The notes: a model not told the origin generated them from the letters alone. A DNA stretch of 64,000 nt from Lacisediminihabitans sp046156175 (GCF_046156175.1 NZ_JAYLVL010000001.1:744001-808000), one strand, 5' to 3'; shown: positions 23,698-32,535, counted from the first letter of the stretch. A program made the numbers and translations.

Positions 23698-24485
23698 CCG
23701 CCGTCATCACTGACACGTCGTCGCCGGGGATCTCCCCGGCCCGTGTTCCGTCAGCGGTTCACTCCTCATCCTGGCGTGGACTCATCGTGCAGCCGATCGC
23801 CATCCTCGTCGTGCTCGCCGGATTCGTCGTCTGGCTCAACGTCGCACCGATCACAGCGACGGAGCGCACCACTCTCGCTCCGGACGCCCTCTGGGCCGCC
23901 ACGCTCCAGCACCTCTCGCTCACCTTCGTCTCCGCTGCGATCGTGCTGGCCATCGCCATCCCGCTGGGAGTGCTTCTCACCCGGCCGAGGTTCCGGCGAC
24001 TCGGGCTGCCGATCCTCGCCATCGCGAACTTCGGGCAGGCGGCTCCCGCGATCGGACTCGTGGTGTTGCTCGCGATCTTCATCACCTCCGGCTACTGGGC
24101 GTCGATCCTCGCCCTGGTGCTCTATGCGGCACTTCCCGTGCTGCGCAACACCATGATCGGCGTGCGCGGGGTCGACGAGCGCCTGGTCGAGGCCGGACGC
24201 GGCATGGGGATGAGCGCGGTCGCGGTGCTCTTCCGCATCGAGCTGCCGCTCGCGGTGCCGGTGATGCTCGCGGGCATCCGCACCGCCCTCGTGCTGCTTG
24301 TGGGCACCGCTGCCCTCGCGGCGTTCGTCAACGGTGGCGGCCTCGGCATCCTCATCGTCACCGGCGTCAACCTCTACCTCTACAGCGTGCTCGTCTCCGG
24401 GGCGCTGCTCATCGCGCTTCTCGCGCTCGCCATCGACTGGCTCGGACGCATCGTCGAGCAGGTCGCCCGTCCGAAGGGACTGTGA
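23694..24485 (+). CDS. OpuC-type osmolyte ABC transporter, second permease
   Basis: A 263-residue permease with an N-terminal helix and about five more. The docking loop reads GVDERLVEAGRGMGMSAVAVLF near residue 160, matching that of the first permease (GVDPAIVESARGIGMG), so the two form the heterodimeric channel. ATGA-coupled to the ATPase; its stop TGA overlaps the next ATG (TGATG). The leading ~28 residues are hydrophilic and Ser/Pro-rich. Confidence 0.88.
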   Translation: MTAVITDTSSPGISPARVPSAVHSSSWRGLIVQPIAILVVLAGFVVWLNVAPITATERTTLAPDALWAATLQHLSLTFVSAAIVLAIAIPLGVLLTRPRFRRLGLPILAIANFGQAAPAIGLVVLLAIFITSGYWASILALVLYAALPVLRNTMIGVRGVDERLVEAGRGMGMSAVAVLFRIELPLAVPVMLAGIRTALVLLVGTAALAAFVNGGGLGILIVTGVNLYLYSVLVSGALLIALLALAIDWLGRIVEQVARPKGL

Positions 24486-25483
24486 TGAAACGCACCGCCA
24501 TTGATCGTCTCGGGCGCTCCGTCGCCGTCGTCGCCGCCGGAATGCTCGCACTCACCGGATGCGGCCTGCAGCCGGCCACCGCTTACGTGCCGGAGGTCTC
24601 TCGCGGATCGATCGCGCCGCTCGATCTCCCTGCCGGGGCCTCGCTCACCGTCACCTCGAAGAACTTCACCGAGCAGCTCATCCTCGGAAAGATCGCCGTG
24701 ATCGCCGCGAAGGCCGCTGGGTTCTCCGTGACCGACCTCACCAACGTGCCCGGCAGCGTTCCCGCCCGGCAGCTGATGACCTCCGCGGGCGCCGACATGA
24801 TGTGGGAGTACACCGGCTCGGCCTGGCTCACCTATCTCGGCAAGGCGAAGGGCATTCCCGACAAGCAGGGGCAGTACCTTGCCGTGAAGAAGGCGGATGC
24901 CGCGAACGGCCTGACCTGGCTCGAGCCGGCGCCGCTCAACAACACCTACGCCCTCGCCATCCGCTCGGAGGAGGGGGAGAAGCTGGGAATCACGAAGCTG
25001 TCCCAGATCTCGACCCTCCCGGTCGCGGACCGCACCTTCTGCGTCGAACCGGAGTTCAACTCTCGCGTCGACGGACTGAACCCGATGCTCAAGGCCTACG
25101 GCCTCACCCGCGGCAAGGCCAGCAGCGTTCCGGCCTCCGCGGTGAAGGTCTTCGATACCGGAGCCGTCTACACGGCGACCGATCGCGGCACCTGCAACTT
25201 CGGCGAGGTGTACACGACTGACGGACGCATCAACAAGCTCAAGCTCACCGTGCTCGAGGACGACAAGGCCTTCTTCCCCGCCTACAACGTCGCTGCGGTA
25301 CTGAACTCTGACGCCCTCGCGAAGTACCCGGGACTCGCGGGTGTCTTCGACAAGATCTCCCCGCGGATCACCGAGACGACCCTGCGCAAGCTCAACCTGC
25401 GGGTGGATGACGGCGGAGAAGAGCCGGCCGACGTCGCCCACGAGTTCATGGTGAAGAACGGATTCATCGGCCCGGATAAGTAA
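24485..25483 (+). CDS. OpuC-type osmolyte-binding lipoprotein
   Basis: A 332-residue lipoprotein: a basic start, a hydrophobic stretch and the lipobox LALTGC, cleaved before Cys near residue 23. The mature part has SKNFTEQLILGKI near 57 and MMWEYTGSAWLTYLG near 105, the ligand-binding fold segments of OpuC/ProX/YehZ quaternary-amine binding proteins. It would deliver glycine betaine, choline or a similar compound to the permeases. Aromatic residues W102, Y104 and Y112 could form a cation-pi cage, but ligand identity (betaine, choline, carnitine or ergothioneine) cannot be decided by eye. Confidence 0.88.
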   Translation: MKRTAIDRLGRSVAVVAAGMLALTGCGLQPATAYVPEVSRGSIAPLDLPAGASLTVTSKNFTEQLILGKIAVIAAKAAGFSVTDLTNVPGSVPARQLMTSAGADMMWEYTGSAWLTYLGKAKGIPDKQGQYLAVKKADAANGLTWLEPAPLNNTYALAIRSEEGEKLGITKLSQISTLPVADRTFCVEPEFNSRVDGLNPMLKAYGLTRGKASSVPASAVKVFDTGAVYTATDRGTCNFGEVYTTDGRINKLKLTVLEDDKAFFPAYNVAAVLNSDALAKYPGLAGVFDKISPRITETTLRKLNLRVDDGGEEPADVAHEFMVKNGFIGPDK

Positions 25484-25609
25484 GGGCGGCTCTCGCGCTG
25501 CGCGCGCTGACTGCGGCGACTGTGCTGACTGCGGAGATCGCGCTGTCTCCGCTGCGGGCGCTGAGTGCGGCGGCTTCGCCGCCGGCGCCGGCAAGCGCTG
25601 CAGGCTCGG

Positions 25610-25640
25610 GTTGTGCAGGACAGCGTCCTGCGTAACCGCG
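25610..25640. repeat. 31-bp palindromic repeat, copy 1
   Basis: Arms GTTGTGCAGGAC and GTCCTGCGTAAC (10 of 12 paired) followed by CGCG. It matches copy 2 at about 23 of 31 positions, including both ends. Confidence 0.6.
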
Positions 25641-25699
25641 GAACCCCCCAGATGGTGGCCCCGTCCGCCAGGCGGCACGACGGCACCGGGCAGACTCCA

Positions 25700-25730
25700 G
25701 TTGTGCAAGTCGATGTGCTGCACAACCGCG
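25700..25730. repeat. 31-bp palindromic repeat, copy 2
   Basis: Perfect 8-bp outer arms GTTGTGCA and TGCACAAC, followed by CGCG. Same length and orientation as copy 1, which starts exactly 90 bp upstream. Confidence 0.6.
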
Positions 25731-26087
25731 CGCACTCTCCGTAGGCCGGCGCTCGGAACGCCCAGCTCTACGGCACCTCGTCGCTTACCTCTCGAAGCCC
25801 TGCGGTTCTGCGGGGCCTCGACCTGACGAACTCGAGCCGCCGCTGGGGAACACCGCAGTCCCAGCGACTCACGTCGCCCCCGTCTGCGCGCCGGGGCCGG
25901 GCCGAGGAGGGCGGATATTCCCCGGACCCAACGGCGAGTCCGCCGCGAGCGGACGGCGTGTCGCGGGAGCGTCCGCCCTCGACCGGGCGCGAAGCCTTCA
26001 CGGCCGAACAGGGAGGGAGCCGAGTGACTGCAAACCCCGGCGACGCTGCACGACACCACTCCCGACGGCCCGATGCCCGAGCGCCGG

Positions 26088-26104
26088 GGCGGCTAAAAGC
26101 CGCC
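26088..26104 (-). terminator. Hairpin overlapping a stop codon
   Basis: GGCGGC and GCCGCC surround the loop that contains the TAG stop of the gene at 26093-26734. It may work as a terminator or RNA-stability element. Confidence 0.4.
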
Positions 26105-26734
26105 GAAGTCTCCCCCGCCGAAATCTCCGCCGAAGTCCCCGCCGCTGTCATAGCCGCCATCCCAACCGCCAGAGTCTGCGGCCCCAGAGTCTGCAGCACC
26201 CGCGTCCGAAGTACCCGAGTCCGAAGCACCGGCATCGGTGCCATTCGCGTCGGCGGCGCTGGCGTCGGAGCCCCCATCCATCGGCATGAAGCTGCTCACG
26301 AGGGCGGAGCCGATGACGTAGCCCGCGACGCTGCCGAGAAGCGAGCTGGCGAACATCCCGCCGAGCCAGACCCCTCCGGCGCCGCCGAGAGCGGATCCAC
26401 CGAGAGTGCGGGTGAGAGTGCCCGGCTGCTGAAGTTCTGCGCGTGTGGCCGCCTTCGCGAGGGTCGCCGGAGCGGCATCCGCCGGGCGTTCGTTCGCGTC
26501 GGAGTTCGCGTCGGCGTTGGCGGTGAGCTTCTCGAACAGGATGTCGCGCTGTTGCGGGGTGAGCTTCGAGAACGCCTCGGTGTGCACCTTCTCGATGGTC
26601 TCCGGCGGCGCGGTGCGCAGGAGGTATTCGTAGCGCTCGACGGCGATCTCGTCGTCACTCCGGCGGTTTGCGGCCGCCGGGCGTTTCGTTGCCGCCTGAT
26701 CCTCGCGGCCGAAGAGTCGGTCGAAGAAACCCAT
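26093..26734 (-). CDS. Gly/Asp/Ser-rich tailed protein of unknown function
   Basis: A 213-residue protein starting MGFFDRLFGRED. Residues ~30-80 form a conserved helical segment (IAVERYEYLLRTAPPETIEK, HTEAFSKLTPQQRDILFEKL). A Gly-zipper-like hydrophobic stretch near 115-150 (LGGSALGGAGGVWLGGMFAS) could insert into a membrane. The tail is low-complexity: repeats of A-D-S-G and then GGDFGGDFGGGDFGGF. The ATG has GAGGAG upstream; an earlier in-frame ATG at 26767 is less likely. Proteins with MGFFDRLFG starts and GGGDFGGG tails are common in actinobacteria but lack a known function. Confidence 0.7.
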   Translation of the reverse strand: MGFFDRLFGREDQAATKRPAAANRRSDDEIAVERYEYLLRTAPPETIEKVHTEAFSKLTPQQRDILFEKLTANADANSDANERPADAAPATLAKAATRAELQQPGTLTRTLGGSALGGAGGVWLGGMFASSLLGSVAGYVIGSALVSSFMPMDGGSDASAADANGTDAGASDSGTSDAGAADSGAADSGGWDGGYDSGGDFGGDFGGGDFGGF

Positions 26735-26869
26735 GGTCCTGCTCCTCTCGGGGCTGATAGACCCCATCCTCGCCGTCGATTCTTGCGAACCGCTGCATGT
26801 CCGCCAGAAACGGAAGCCGTAAGCCGGAGGTGCCGGCAGAAGACGGGAGGACGGGGTCGTTCAGTGGGG

Positions 26870-27712
26870 CTAGCCGAGGAACGCGCCGATCCTGGCCGCG
26901 ATGCGCCGGCCCTGGTCGCGCCCGGCCAGCGCCGACACGGATGCCGTGGCCGGGTCGAGCGGGTTGGTTCCAAACGCGAAGATCGACGCCTCGTCCGCGC
27001 ACACGACGTGGACGCGGGCGGGCTCGAGCGCGGCAAGCTCATGTGCCGGCAGCGCAACCGGCAGGTTCGCCTCGGCGAGCGGAGCGAGGATCAGCACCGG
27101 ATCCGACCCCGCGGCGAGGTCCGAGTTCGCGATCGTGCGCACTCCACCGTCGGTGTAGCGCTTGCCTTCGATCTCGACGGTCGGCCAGATTCCCGGAACG
27201 GCGCAACTCGCGGAGACGGCGTCGATGAGGTCGACCCCCGAATCCCGGTCGAAGACGCGCAGTTCCCCGGTCTCGGCGTTCACCGCGGTGATGAGCAATC
27301 GGCGTTCAGGCCAGTGCTTCACGGTCAGGCGGGCGTCGATCACCGCTCGACGGTCGCCGGCGGCGACGGTCGTGGCGTCGATGGCGAACCGCCCGACGCG
27401 ACGACGACCCTCCTCGGCGGAGGTCACCCCGTCGAGGAGTTGCGCGAGCTTCTCCTGGAACTCCTGCACGTCGAACTTCGCGCCGACCTCGGCGGTGTGC
27501 TGCTCGAGTTGCTGCTCGAACAGCGTCCGCAGAGGCACTCCCCCGGCAACCTGCGAGGCCACGACGGACCCCGCCGAGGTGCCGATGAACGCGGAATCCG
27601 CGTGGAGAAGCCTCGACGCGGCCCCAGGCTCGCGCTCTTCGATTCCGAAGAGCACGCCAACCTCCCACGCGATTCCGGCAATTCCCCCGCCCGCCAGTAC
27701 CAGCGCGCCCAC
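26870..27712 (-). CDS. Patatin-like phospholipase/acylhydrolase
   Basis: A 280-residue protein. The oxyanion motif LAGGGIAGIAWEVGVL is at the N terminus, the nucleophile elbow GTSAGS near residue 45 and the second catalytic residue in YTDGGVRT near 190, giving the complete Ser-Asp dyad of the patatin/RssA family. Substrates are probably acyl esters of lipids. No signal peptide is visible, so it is likely cytoplasmic. The GTG start is 2 bp after the stop of the aldo/keto reductase gene, so the two are probably cotranscribed. Confidence 0.88.
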   Translation of the reverse strand: MGALVLAGGGIAGIAWEVGVLFGIEEREPGAASRLLHADSAFIGTSAGSVVASQVAGGVPLRTLFEQQLEQHTAEVGAKFDVQEFQEKLAQLLDGVTSAEEGRRRVGRFAIDATTVAAGDRRAVIDARLTVKHWPERRLLITAVNAETGELRVFDRDSGVDLIDAVSASCAVPGIWPTVEIEGKRYTDGGVRTIANSDLAAGSDPVLILAPLAEANLPVALPAHELAALEPARVHVVCADEASIFAFGTNPLDPATASVSALAGRDQGRRIAARIGAFLG

Positions 27713-27714
27713 GA

Positions 27715-28554
27715 TCAGGCCTTCGGCACGTAGTCGAAGGTATCGGGGTCGGGGCCGGTGCGCTCGTTGCGGTCGAGCTCGGTGATCGACTGGATGTCAT
27801 CGTCCGACAGCTCGAAGTCGAAGAGCGCGAAGTTCTCCTCGACACGGGAGCGGGTCACCGACTTGGGGAAGACGATGTCGCCGCGCTGGATGTGCCAGCG
27901 AAGGGTGACCTGCGCGGGAGTCTTGCCGACCTTCTCGGCGATCGAGACGATGACCTGGTCGTCGAGCACCTTGCCCTGGGCGATGGGCGACCACGCCTCG
28001 GTCGCGATGCCGTGTGCCTCGTCGAAGTCGCGGAGGCTGTCCTGCACGAGGTAGGGGTGAACCTCGATCTGGTTGACGGCGGGCACGATGCTCGTCTCGT
28101 CGAACAGTCGCTGCAGGTGCGCCTGCTGGAAGTTGGAGACGCCGATCGCCTTGACGCGTCCCGACTCGTACATCTCCTGCATCGCCTTCCACGTTTCGAC
28201 GAAGTCGCCGATCGTCGGCAGCGGCCAGTGGATGAGGAACAGGTCTAGGTAGTCGAACCCGAGGGCGTCGAGGGTGCCGTCGAAAGCGGTGAGTGCGGCA
28301 TCCCGCGCGTGGAATCCGTTGTTGAGCTTGCTGGTCACGAAGATCTCGGAGCGGTCGATGCCGGATGCTGCCACCGCTTCGCCGACCTGCTTCTCGTTGC
28401 CGTACATCTCGGCGGTGTCGATGTGGCGGTATCCGACCTCGAGGGCATCGAGGGTGGCCTGCTTCGCGTCATCCGGGGTGATCTGGTACGTGCCGAATCC
28501 GAGTTGCGGGATGACGACCCCGTTGTTCAGGGTGATCGTGGGTACTTCGGTCAT
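27715..28554 (-). CDS. Aldo/keto reductase
   Basis: A 279-residue NADPH-dependent AKR of the 2,5-diketo-gluconate reductase type. The catalytic tetrad is visible: Asp and Tyr in DTAEMYGNEKQVGEA near 50-60, Lys in VTSKLNNGFH near 78 and His in FLIHWPLP near 110. The cofactor phosphate-binding segment IVFPKSVTRSRVEEN is near 235. ATG at 28554 has AAGGAG 12 bases upstream. It reduces small aldehydes or ketones. First gene of a probable two-gene unit with the patatin-like enzyme. Confidence 0.9.
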   Translation of the reverse strand: MTEVPTITLNNGVVIPQLGFGTYQITPDDAKQATLDALEVGYRHIDTAEMYGNEKQVGEAVAASGIDRSEIFVTSKLNNGFHARDAALTAFDGTLDALGFDYLDLFLIHWPLPTIGDFVETWKAMQEMYESGRVKAIGVSNFQQAHLQRLFDETSIVPAVNQIEVHPYLVQDSLRDFDEAHGIATEAWSPIAQGKVLDDQVIVSIAEKVGKTPAQVTLRWHIQRGDIVFPKSVTRSRVEENFALFDFELSDDDIQSITELDRNERTGPDPDTFDYVPKA

Positions 28555-28660
28555 AGTTATGGTTCTCCTTGCGTTCGTTTCGTGTCCATTGGAGGCCAAC
28601 ACCACCCGCATACCGTGTATGCCCAGCGATTGCCCAGAAAAATATTCGACGGAGAGACCG

Positions 28661-29689
28661 TCAGGCCGAAGTCACGTCGATCAGCACCTTGCCCACGATG
28701 TCGCCCTCGACCGCGGCGTGCGCTTCGGCGGTCTCGGCCAGCGGGTAGCGGTGAAGCGGGAGGCCCGCGTCGTCTCCGATGGGCAGCGCCCCGTCGATGA
28801 TGGCCGCGTTGATGTCCTCGGCGGCGGCGTCCCGCACGTCCTGCCCTTGGGTGTACAGCAGCTGGAACTGGTAGCGCACATTGAGAGTCATGAGCACCCG
28901 GATGTCGAGCACCAGCGGATCGCCGGTCGTCGCGTAGACGGCGATCGACCCCCGGTTGCGGATGACCTTGCCGTCGAGCTCGGCATTCTTGTCGGGAGCG
29001 ACCTCGACGATGAGGTCGACGCCGTCCGGGGCGAGCCGGCGGATCTCGAAGGCGGCATCCGTCTCGCGGTAGTTCACGACGTGATGGGCGCCCGCTGCTC
29101 GCGCAAGAGCCGCCTTCGCGGGTGAGCTGATGGTCGTGACGACGGTTGCTCCGGCCCAGCGGGCCAGTTGGATGGCGGCGTGCCCGACGGCTCCGGCTCC
29201 ACCGGCGACCAGCACCGTGGTGCCGGCGAGTGCTCCGGGAAAGAGCCGCGACGGGCCGTCCTCTGCGACGGTGAGCGCGCGATGCGCGGTCATGGCGGGC
29301 ACACCGAGAGAGGCACCGAGATCGAAGCTCGCGGAATCCGGGAGCGGGTAGACACGATCCACCGGCAGCACGGTGAACTCCTGCGCGGTCCCGCCGCGAG
29401 CGCTCCGGTACGCGGCGATCGCGGTCCAGACCCGATCCCCCACCGCGAACTTCCGCACACCCGCGCCGACCGCATCGATCACGCCGGCGCCGTCCTGATT
29501 CGGCACGACTTCGGCGAATTCCGCCGGATCCCCCGGCCGCGATCCGCGACGGGTCTTCCAGTCGGTGGGGTTCACGCCCGAGACGACCAGGCGGATCCGC
29601 ACCTCACCGGCCTCCGGTTCGGGCACCGGCCGCTCGACCAGGTGGAGCACGGAGGGGTCGCCGGTTTCGCTGTACACGATTGCTTTCAT
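28661..29689 (-). CDS. Zinc-independent quinone oxidoreductase (MDR family)
   Basis: A 342-residue medium-chain dehydrogenase/reductase. The N-terminal GroES-like domain begins MKAIVYSETGDPSVLHLVER. The Rossmann motif is VAGGAGAVGHAAIQLARWAG near residue 155. The catalytic-zinc Cys/His set and structural zinc cysteines are missing, typical for NADPH:quinone reductases and zeta-crystallin relatives. The start was placed at MKAIV because the in-frame upstream extension is Arg/Ser-rich and overlaps another gene's 3-prime region. It lies 13 bp from the alpha/beta hydrolase gene. Confidence 0.88.
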   Translation of the reverse strand: MKAIVYSETGDPSVLHLVERPVPEPEAGEVRIRLVVSGVNPTDWKTRRGSRPGDPAEFAEVVPNQDGAGVIDAVGAGVRKFAVGDRVWTAIAAYRSARGGTAQEFTVLPVDRVYPLPDSASFDLGASLGVPAMTAHRALTVAEDGPSRLFPGALAGTTVLVAGGAGAVGHAAIQLARWAGATVVTTISSPAKAALARAAGAHHVVNYRETDAAFEIRRLAPDGVDLIVEVAPDKNAELDGKVIRNRGSIAVYATTGDPLVLDIRVLMTLNVRYQFQLLYTQGQDVRDAAAEDINAAIIDGALPIGDDAGLPLHRYPLAETAEAHAAVEGDIVGKVLIDVTSA

Positions 29690-29702
29690 GATGGAACCAA
29701 CG

Positions 29703-30488
29703 CTACGCCCCAAAGAACTCCGCAAGGATCGGCGCGAGCACGGACTGGTCGACGCCATGGTTCTGCCCGTCGACGGTTCGCCGCGCGCCGTGGACGACGG
29801 CCGATGAGACGCCCACAGCCGCGCGCGCCGCCCAGGCCGGGCTCTCGCCACCGTCGAGGGCCAGCACGGGCACATCGACGACGCCAAGGCGATCGGCCGG
29901 TACGCGTCCGTCACCGGTGAGCGCGATGTCGTGGGGAAGCGTGAGGGCGGTGCTGATCATGCCGGGCCACCAGGGTGCGGCACTCATGCCGGCGACGGCG
30001 CCGGCCGGCATGCCGGTGATCTGCAGGAAGGCGCGAGCCGCCCCATCCGTGTCCCCCGCCGCGATCGCCGCGGGGAAGCCGAAGTCCTCCCCGGGTTCGG
30101 GATGCTCCGGATCGAAGCTGTACGGCGGTTCATAGACCGCGAGGCGGGTGATGGGCACCCCCGCCATCGCCGCCTCGAGGGCGAGGATAGCGCCGGAGGA
30201 GTGCCCGTAGGCCATCGCGGCACCGCCGGCCGCGGTCACCACCGCGGCGAGATCCTCCACCTCACGCGTCACGGTGTCCTCGCCGGCATCGCCAGTGCCC
30301 GCACCGCTGTCGCCTCGACCGCGGCGGTCGTAACTCAGGACGGTGAACCGTTCGGCGAGAAGCGTCACCAGGGGGTAGGGCGAGAGTCGGGTGTTGAAGG
30401 CTCCCCCGACGACCACGAGCGCGGGACCCTCGCCCACCCGGTCATAGGCGATCGGGGTACCGTCGGCGGACGCCGCAAATTGGGTCAT
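29703..30488 (-). CDS. Alpha/beta hydrolase
   Basis: A 261-residue hydrolase of the epoxide hydrolase/haloperoxidase-like group: DGTPIAYDRVGEGPALVVVGG, YDRRGRGDSG near 65 and the nucleophile elbow YGHSSGA near 100. The candidate His is in RTVDGQNHGVDQSVLAP near the C terminus. Typical size for the family. The ATG is preceded by GAGGGAG. The substrate is unknown. Same direction as the quinone oxidoreductase downstream, 13 bp apart, possibly one transcript. Confidence 0.85.
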   Translation of the reverse strand: MTQFAASADGTPIAYDRVGEGPALVVVGGAFNTRLSPYPLVTLLAERFTVLSYDRRGRGDSGAGTGDAGEDTVTREVEDLAAVVTAAGGAAMAYGHSSGAILALEAAMAGVPITRLAVYEPPYSFDPEHPEPGEDFGFPAAIAAGDTDGAARAFLQITGMPAGAVAGMSAAPWWPGMISTALTLPHDIALTGDGRVPADRLGVVDVPVLALDGGESPAWAARAAVGVSSAVVHGARRTVDGQNHGVDQSVLAPILAEFFGA

Positions 30489-30543
30489 GGAGTCTCCCTC
30501 GAGATGTGAACTGGGTCCACCCTCACCGCCCAAGGCTGTCGAG

Positions 30544-31860
30544 TCAAGAGCGGTTCGGTGAGGCAACCCCCAACCACCGCGTGCCCCGCACCCGCAGACC
30601 GAGGGCCAGCGCCCGTGCACCGATGTAGCCGAGCCCGAATGCAGACCAGACCGCCAGCACACTGTGCTGCTGGCCGACGGAATACAAGAGGGGCAGATAG
30701 ACCGCGACAGTGAGGATGCCGCTCAGCGCGAGGTACCGCCCCTCGCCTGCCCCGATCAACACCCCGTCGAGCACGAAGACGAATCCCGCCAGCGGCACCC
30801 CGACGGCCATCACGAGCAGCACGGGAGGCAGGGCCGCGATCACGTCGTCATCGCCCGTGAATACGCGGCCGAGCAGCGGCGAGAGGGCGGCGACGATCAC
30901 GCCGATCACCAGGCCCGCACCCACACCGAACCGCACGAGTCGGCCGGTCACGAGTCTCACCCGGTCGGGCCGGTCCGCTCCCAGCCCGTGCCCGACCATC
31001 GCCTGGCCGGCGATCGCGAGCGAGTCGAGCACGAACGCGAGCAGTGAGAACACCGCGAGTGCCACCTGCAGGGTCGCGAGCCCGGTGACCCCGAGAAGGC
31101 TGGCGGAGAACACCGTGGCGAGCATCGCCGCCCGCAATGATGCCGTGCGCAGGAGCAACCAGCCCCCGGATGCCGCGGCCAGCCGCACCCCCGCGAGACC
31201 GGGCCGCAGCCGTGCGCCGGTCGCACGCGCGGCGCGCACCACGGAGACGGCGAAGAGGGCCGCGATTCCCCATTGCGAGATCACCGTACCCGCCGCGGAA
31301 CCCGCGATCCCCCAGCCGAATCCGTAGAGGAACAGCGCGTTGAGGGCCGCGTTGGCGGCGAATCCGACCCCGACGACCACGAGCGGGGTGCGGGTGTCCT
31401 GGAGTCCGCGGAGCAGGCCGGTCGCCGCGAGCACGAAGAGCATCGCGGGCAGTCCCCAGGCGGAGATGGCGAGGTAGCTAGCTGCGGCGGCCGAGACATC
31501 CGGCGCGACGCGGAAGGCCGCGACGGCGGCGGGCGCGAAGACGATCCCCAGCACGAGGAGCGCCGCTCCGACAGCGAGGGCGAGCCACGCGCCATCCACT
31601 CCGGCACGCACGGCCGCACGGCGGTCCCCGCCGCCAAGCAGCCGCGCGACCGCCGGGGTGGTCGCGTAGGCGAGGAAGACGAGAAGGCCGACAGCGGTCT
31701 GCAGCACGACGCTCGCGATGCCGAGGGCCGCGAGGGGGACGCTGCCGAGGTGGCCGACCAGGGCGGTGTCCACGAGAAGGAACAGGGGTTCGGCGACGAG
31801 GGCGGCGAGAGTCGGCACGGCAAGGCCGAGGATCTCGCGGTCGAGCGGATGGACCCTCAC
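30544..31860 (-). CDS. MATE-family efflux transporter (DinF-like)
   Basis: A 438-residue membrane protein with 12 predicted helices in two homologous halves: GLAVPTLAALVAEPLFLLVD with ALVGHLGSVPLAALGIASV in the first, and ATVFSASLLGVTGLATLQVA in the second. This start is typical of the DinF branch of MATE exporters. They exchange H+ or Na+ for cationic compounds, reactive metabolites or drugs. The GTG start lies 4 bp after the stop of a 51-residue membrane protein gene, so the pair is probably coexpressed. Confidence 0.88.
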   Translation of the reverse strand: MRVHPLDREILGLAVPTLAALVAEPLFLLVDTALVGHLGSVPLAALGIASVVLQTAVGLLVFLAYATTPAVARLLGGGDRRAAVRAGVDGAWLALAVGAALLVLGIVFAPAAVAAFRVAPDVSAAAASYLAISAWGLPAMLFVLAATGLLRGLQDTRTPLVVVGVGFAANAALNALFLYGFGWGIAGSAAGTVISQWGIAALFAVSVVRAARATGARLRPGLAGVRLAAASGGWLLLRTASLRAAMLATVFSASLLGVTGLATLQVALAVFSLLAFVLDSLAIAGQAMVGHGLGADRPDRVRLVTGRLVRFGVGAGLVIGVIVAALSPLLGRVFTGDDDVIAALPPVLLVMAVGVPLAGFVFVLDGVLIGAGEGRYLALSGILTVAVYLPLLYSVGQQHSVLAVWSAFGLGYIGARALALGLRVRGTRWLGVASPNRS

Positions 31861-31864
31861 CGGG

Positions 31865-32020
31865 TCAGCGCCGCCGAAGGCTGATCGCGAGGGCGACCAC
31901 CGCCACGATCACGAGAATGACAAGTGCCGTGGGAATCCATCCGATGTCGAACGCCGTCGCCGTGTCGTCGCAGTCCGGCACGCTGGGAACGCACGAGAGC
32001 CGCACCGTCAGCTGGTTCAT
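31865..32020 (-). CDS. Short single-pass membrane protein upstream of MATE gene
   Basis: A 51-residue reading frame: MNQLTVRLSCVPSVPDCDDT, then a transmembrane helix (IGWIPTALVILVIVAVVALA) and the basic end ISLRRR. The Cys-containing segment would be outside and the Arg end inside. It is intact, has normal high-GC codon use and stops 4 bp before the MATE start. The ribosome-binding site is weak, which lowers confidence. It could be an accessory subunit or a translational leader for the transporter. Confidence 0.55.
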   Translation of the reverse strand: MNQLTVRLSCVPSVPDCDDTATAFDIGWIPTALVILVIVAVVALAISLRRR

Positions 32021-32055
32021 TCGGCCAGCCTATTGGTGGGTCGATCGGCACCGAC

Positions 32056-32535
32056 TCAGTGCGAGCGCTCGATCTCCGCCACGATGCCCGGCAGCACTCG
32101 TGCCATGTAGGGACCCCAGAGGAACTTGATGATCGCCGCGAGCGGCAAACCGTAGCCGGGCTTCGAGTGGAAGGTGTACCGCCAGCGGATGAGCGTGCCG
32201 TTCGGGGCCGTGGTGAACGTCCACTCGGCCCGGGCGCTCGCCACCATCACGCCGAAGATCTTTTGGAAGTCGGTGAGGTTGTAGGCGAAGAATTCGAGGC
32301 GGTCCACGTTGGTCGTGTGCTCGATCACGCTTCCCCCGTCGGAGAGCATGAGCTGCCGGGTCTGCCCGACCCCGTCCCAATCGCCGGTCTGGTCGCGTAC
32401 TTCGACGACCGCCGGAAGCAGGCCGGCCTTGGGGTAGAGACCCACCGGTGTGTGCATCGTGGCGACGTCCCAGGTGTGATCGAGGGAAGCCGTGGCGAGC
32501 AATTCCGTGATGGCGGTCGCGCTGCGTCCGGACAT
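32056..32535 (-). CDS. SRPBCC (START-like) family protein
   Basis: A 159-residue protein with the beta-alpha-beta grip pattern of the Bet v1/polyketide cyclase-like superfamily: ASLDHTWDVATMHTP, GVGQTRQLMLSDGGSVIEHT, EWTFTTAPNGTLIRWRYTFHS and a long C-terminal helix (IIKFLWGPYMARVLPGIVAEIE). Members bind hydrophobic ligands. ATG at 32535 is supported by TGAGGA eight bases before it, better than the ATG four codons upstream. Confidence 0.8.
   Translation of the reverse strand: MSGRSATAITELLATASLDHTWDVATMHTPVGLYPKAGLLPAVVEVRDQTGDWDGVGQTRQLMLSDGGSVIEHTTNVDRLEFFAYNLTDFQKIFGVMVASARAEWTFTTAPNGTLIRWRYTFHSKPGYGLPLAAIIKFLWGPYMARVLPGIVAEIERSH

Larger units (their letters stand above)
25484..26087. other. 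604-bp gene-free region with CTGCGG-rich DNA and two REP-like repeats
   Basis: No frame here has a credible start, RBS and codon bias. The first ~120 bp are a degenerate run built on CTGACTGCGG/GCTGCGG. Two 31-bp palindromic repeats follow at 25610 and 25700. The remainder is very GC-rich with short inverted repeats. It separates the osmolyte operon from a convergent gene of unknown function. It may be a worn repeat cluster or encode an unrecognised RNA. Confidence 0.5.

Noticed and set aside
24380..26059. 559-residue open frame on the minus strand
   Set aside because: Antisense to the osmolyte-binding protein and running into the repeat region; no start signal and no motif.
25958..27733. 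591-residue open frame on the plus strand
   Set aside because: Antisense to both the Gly/Asp-rich protein and the patatin gene, which has clear GTSAGS and DGG motifs.
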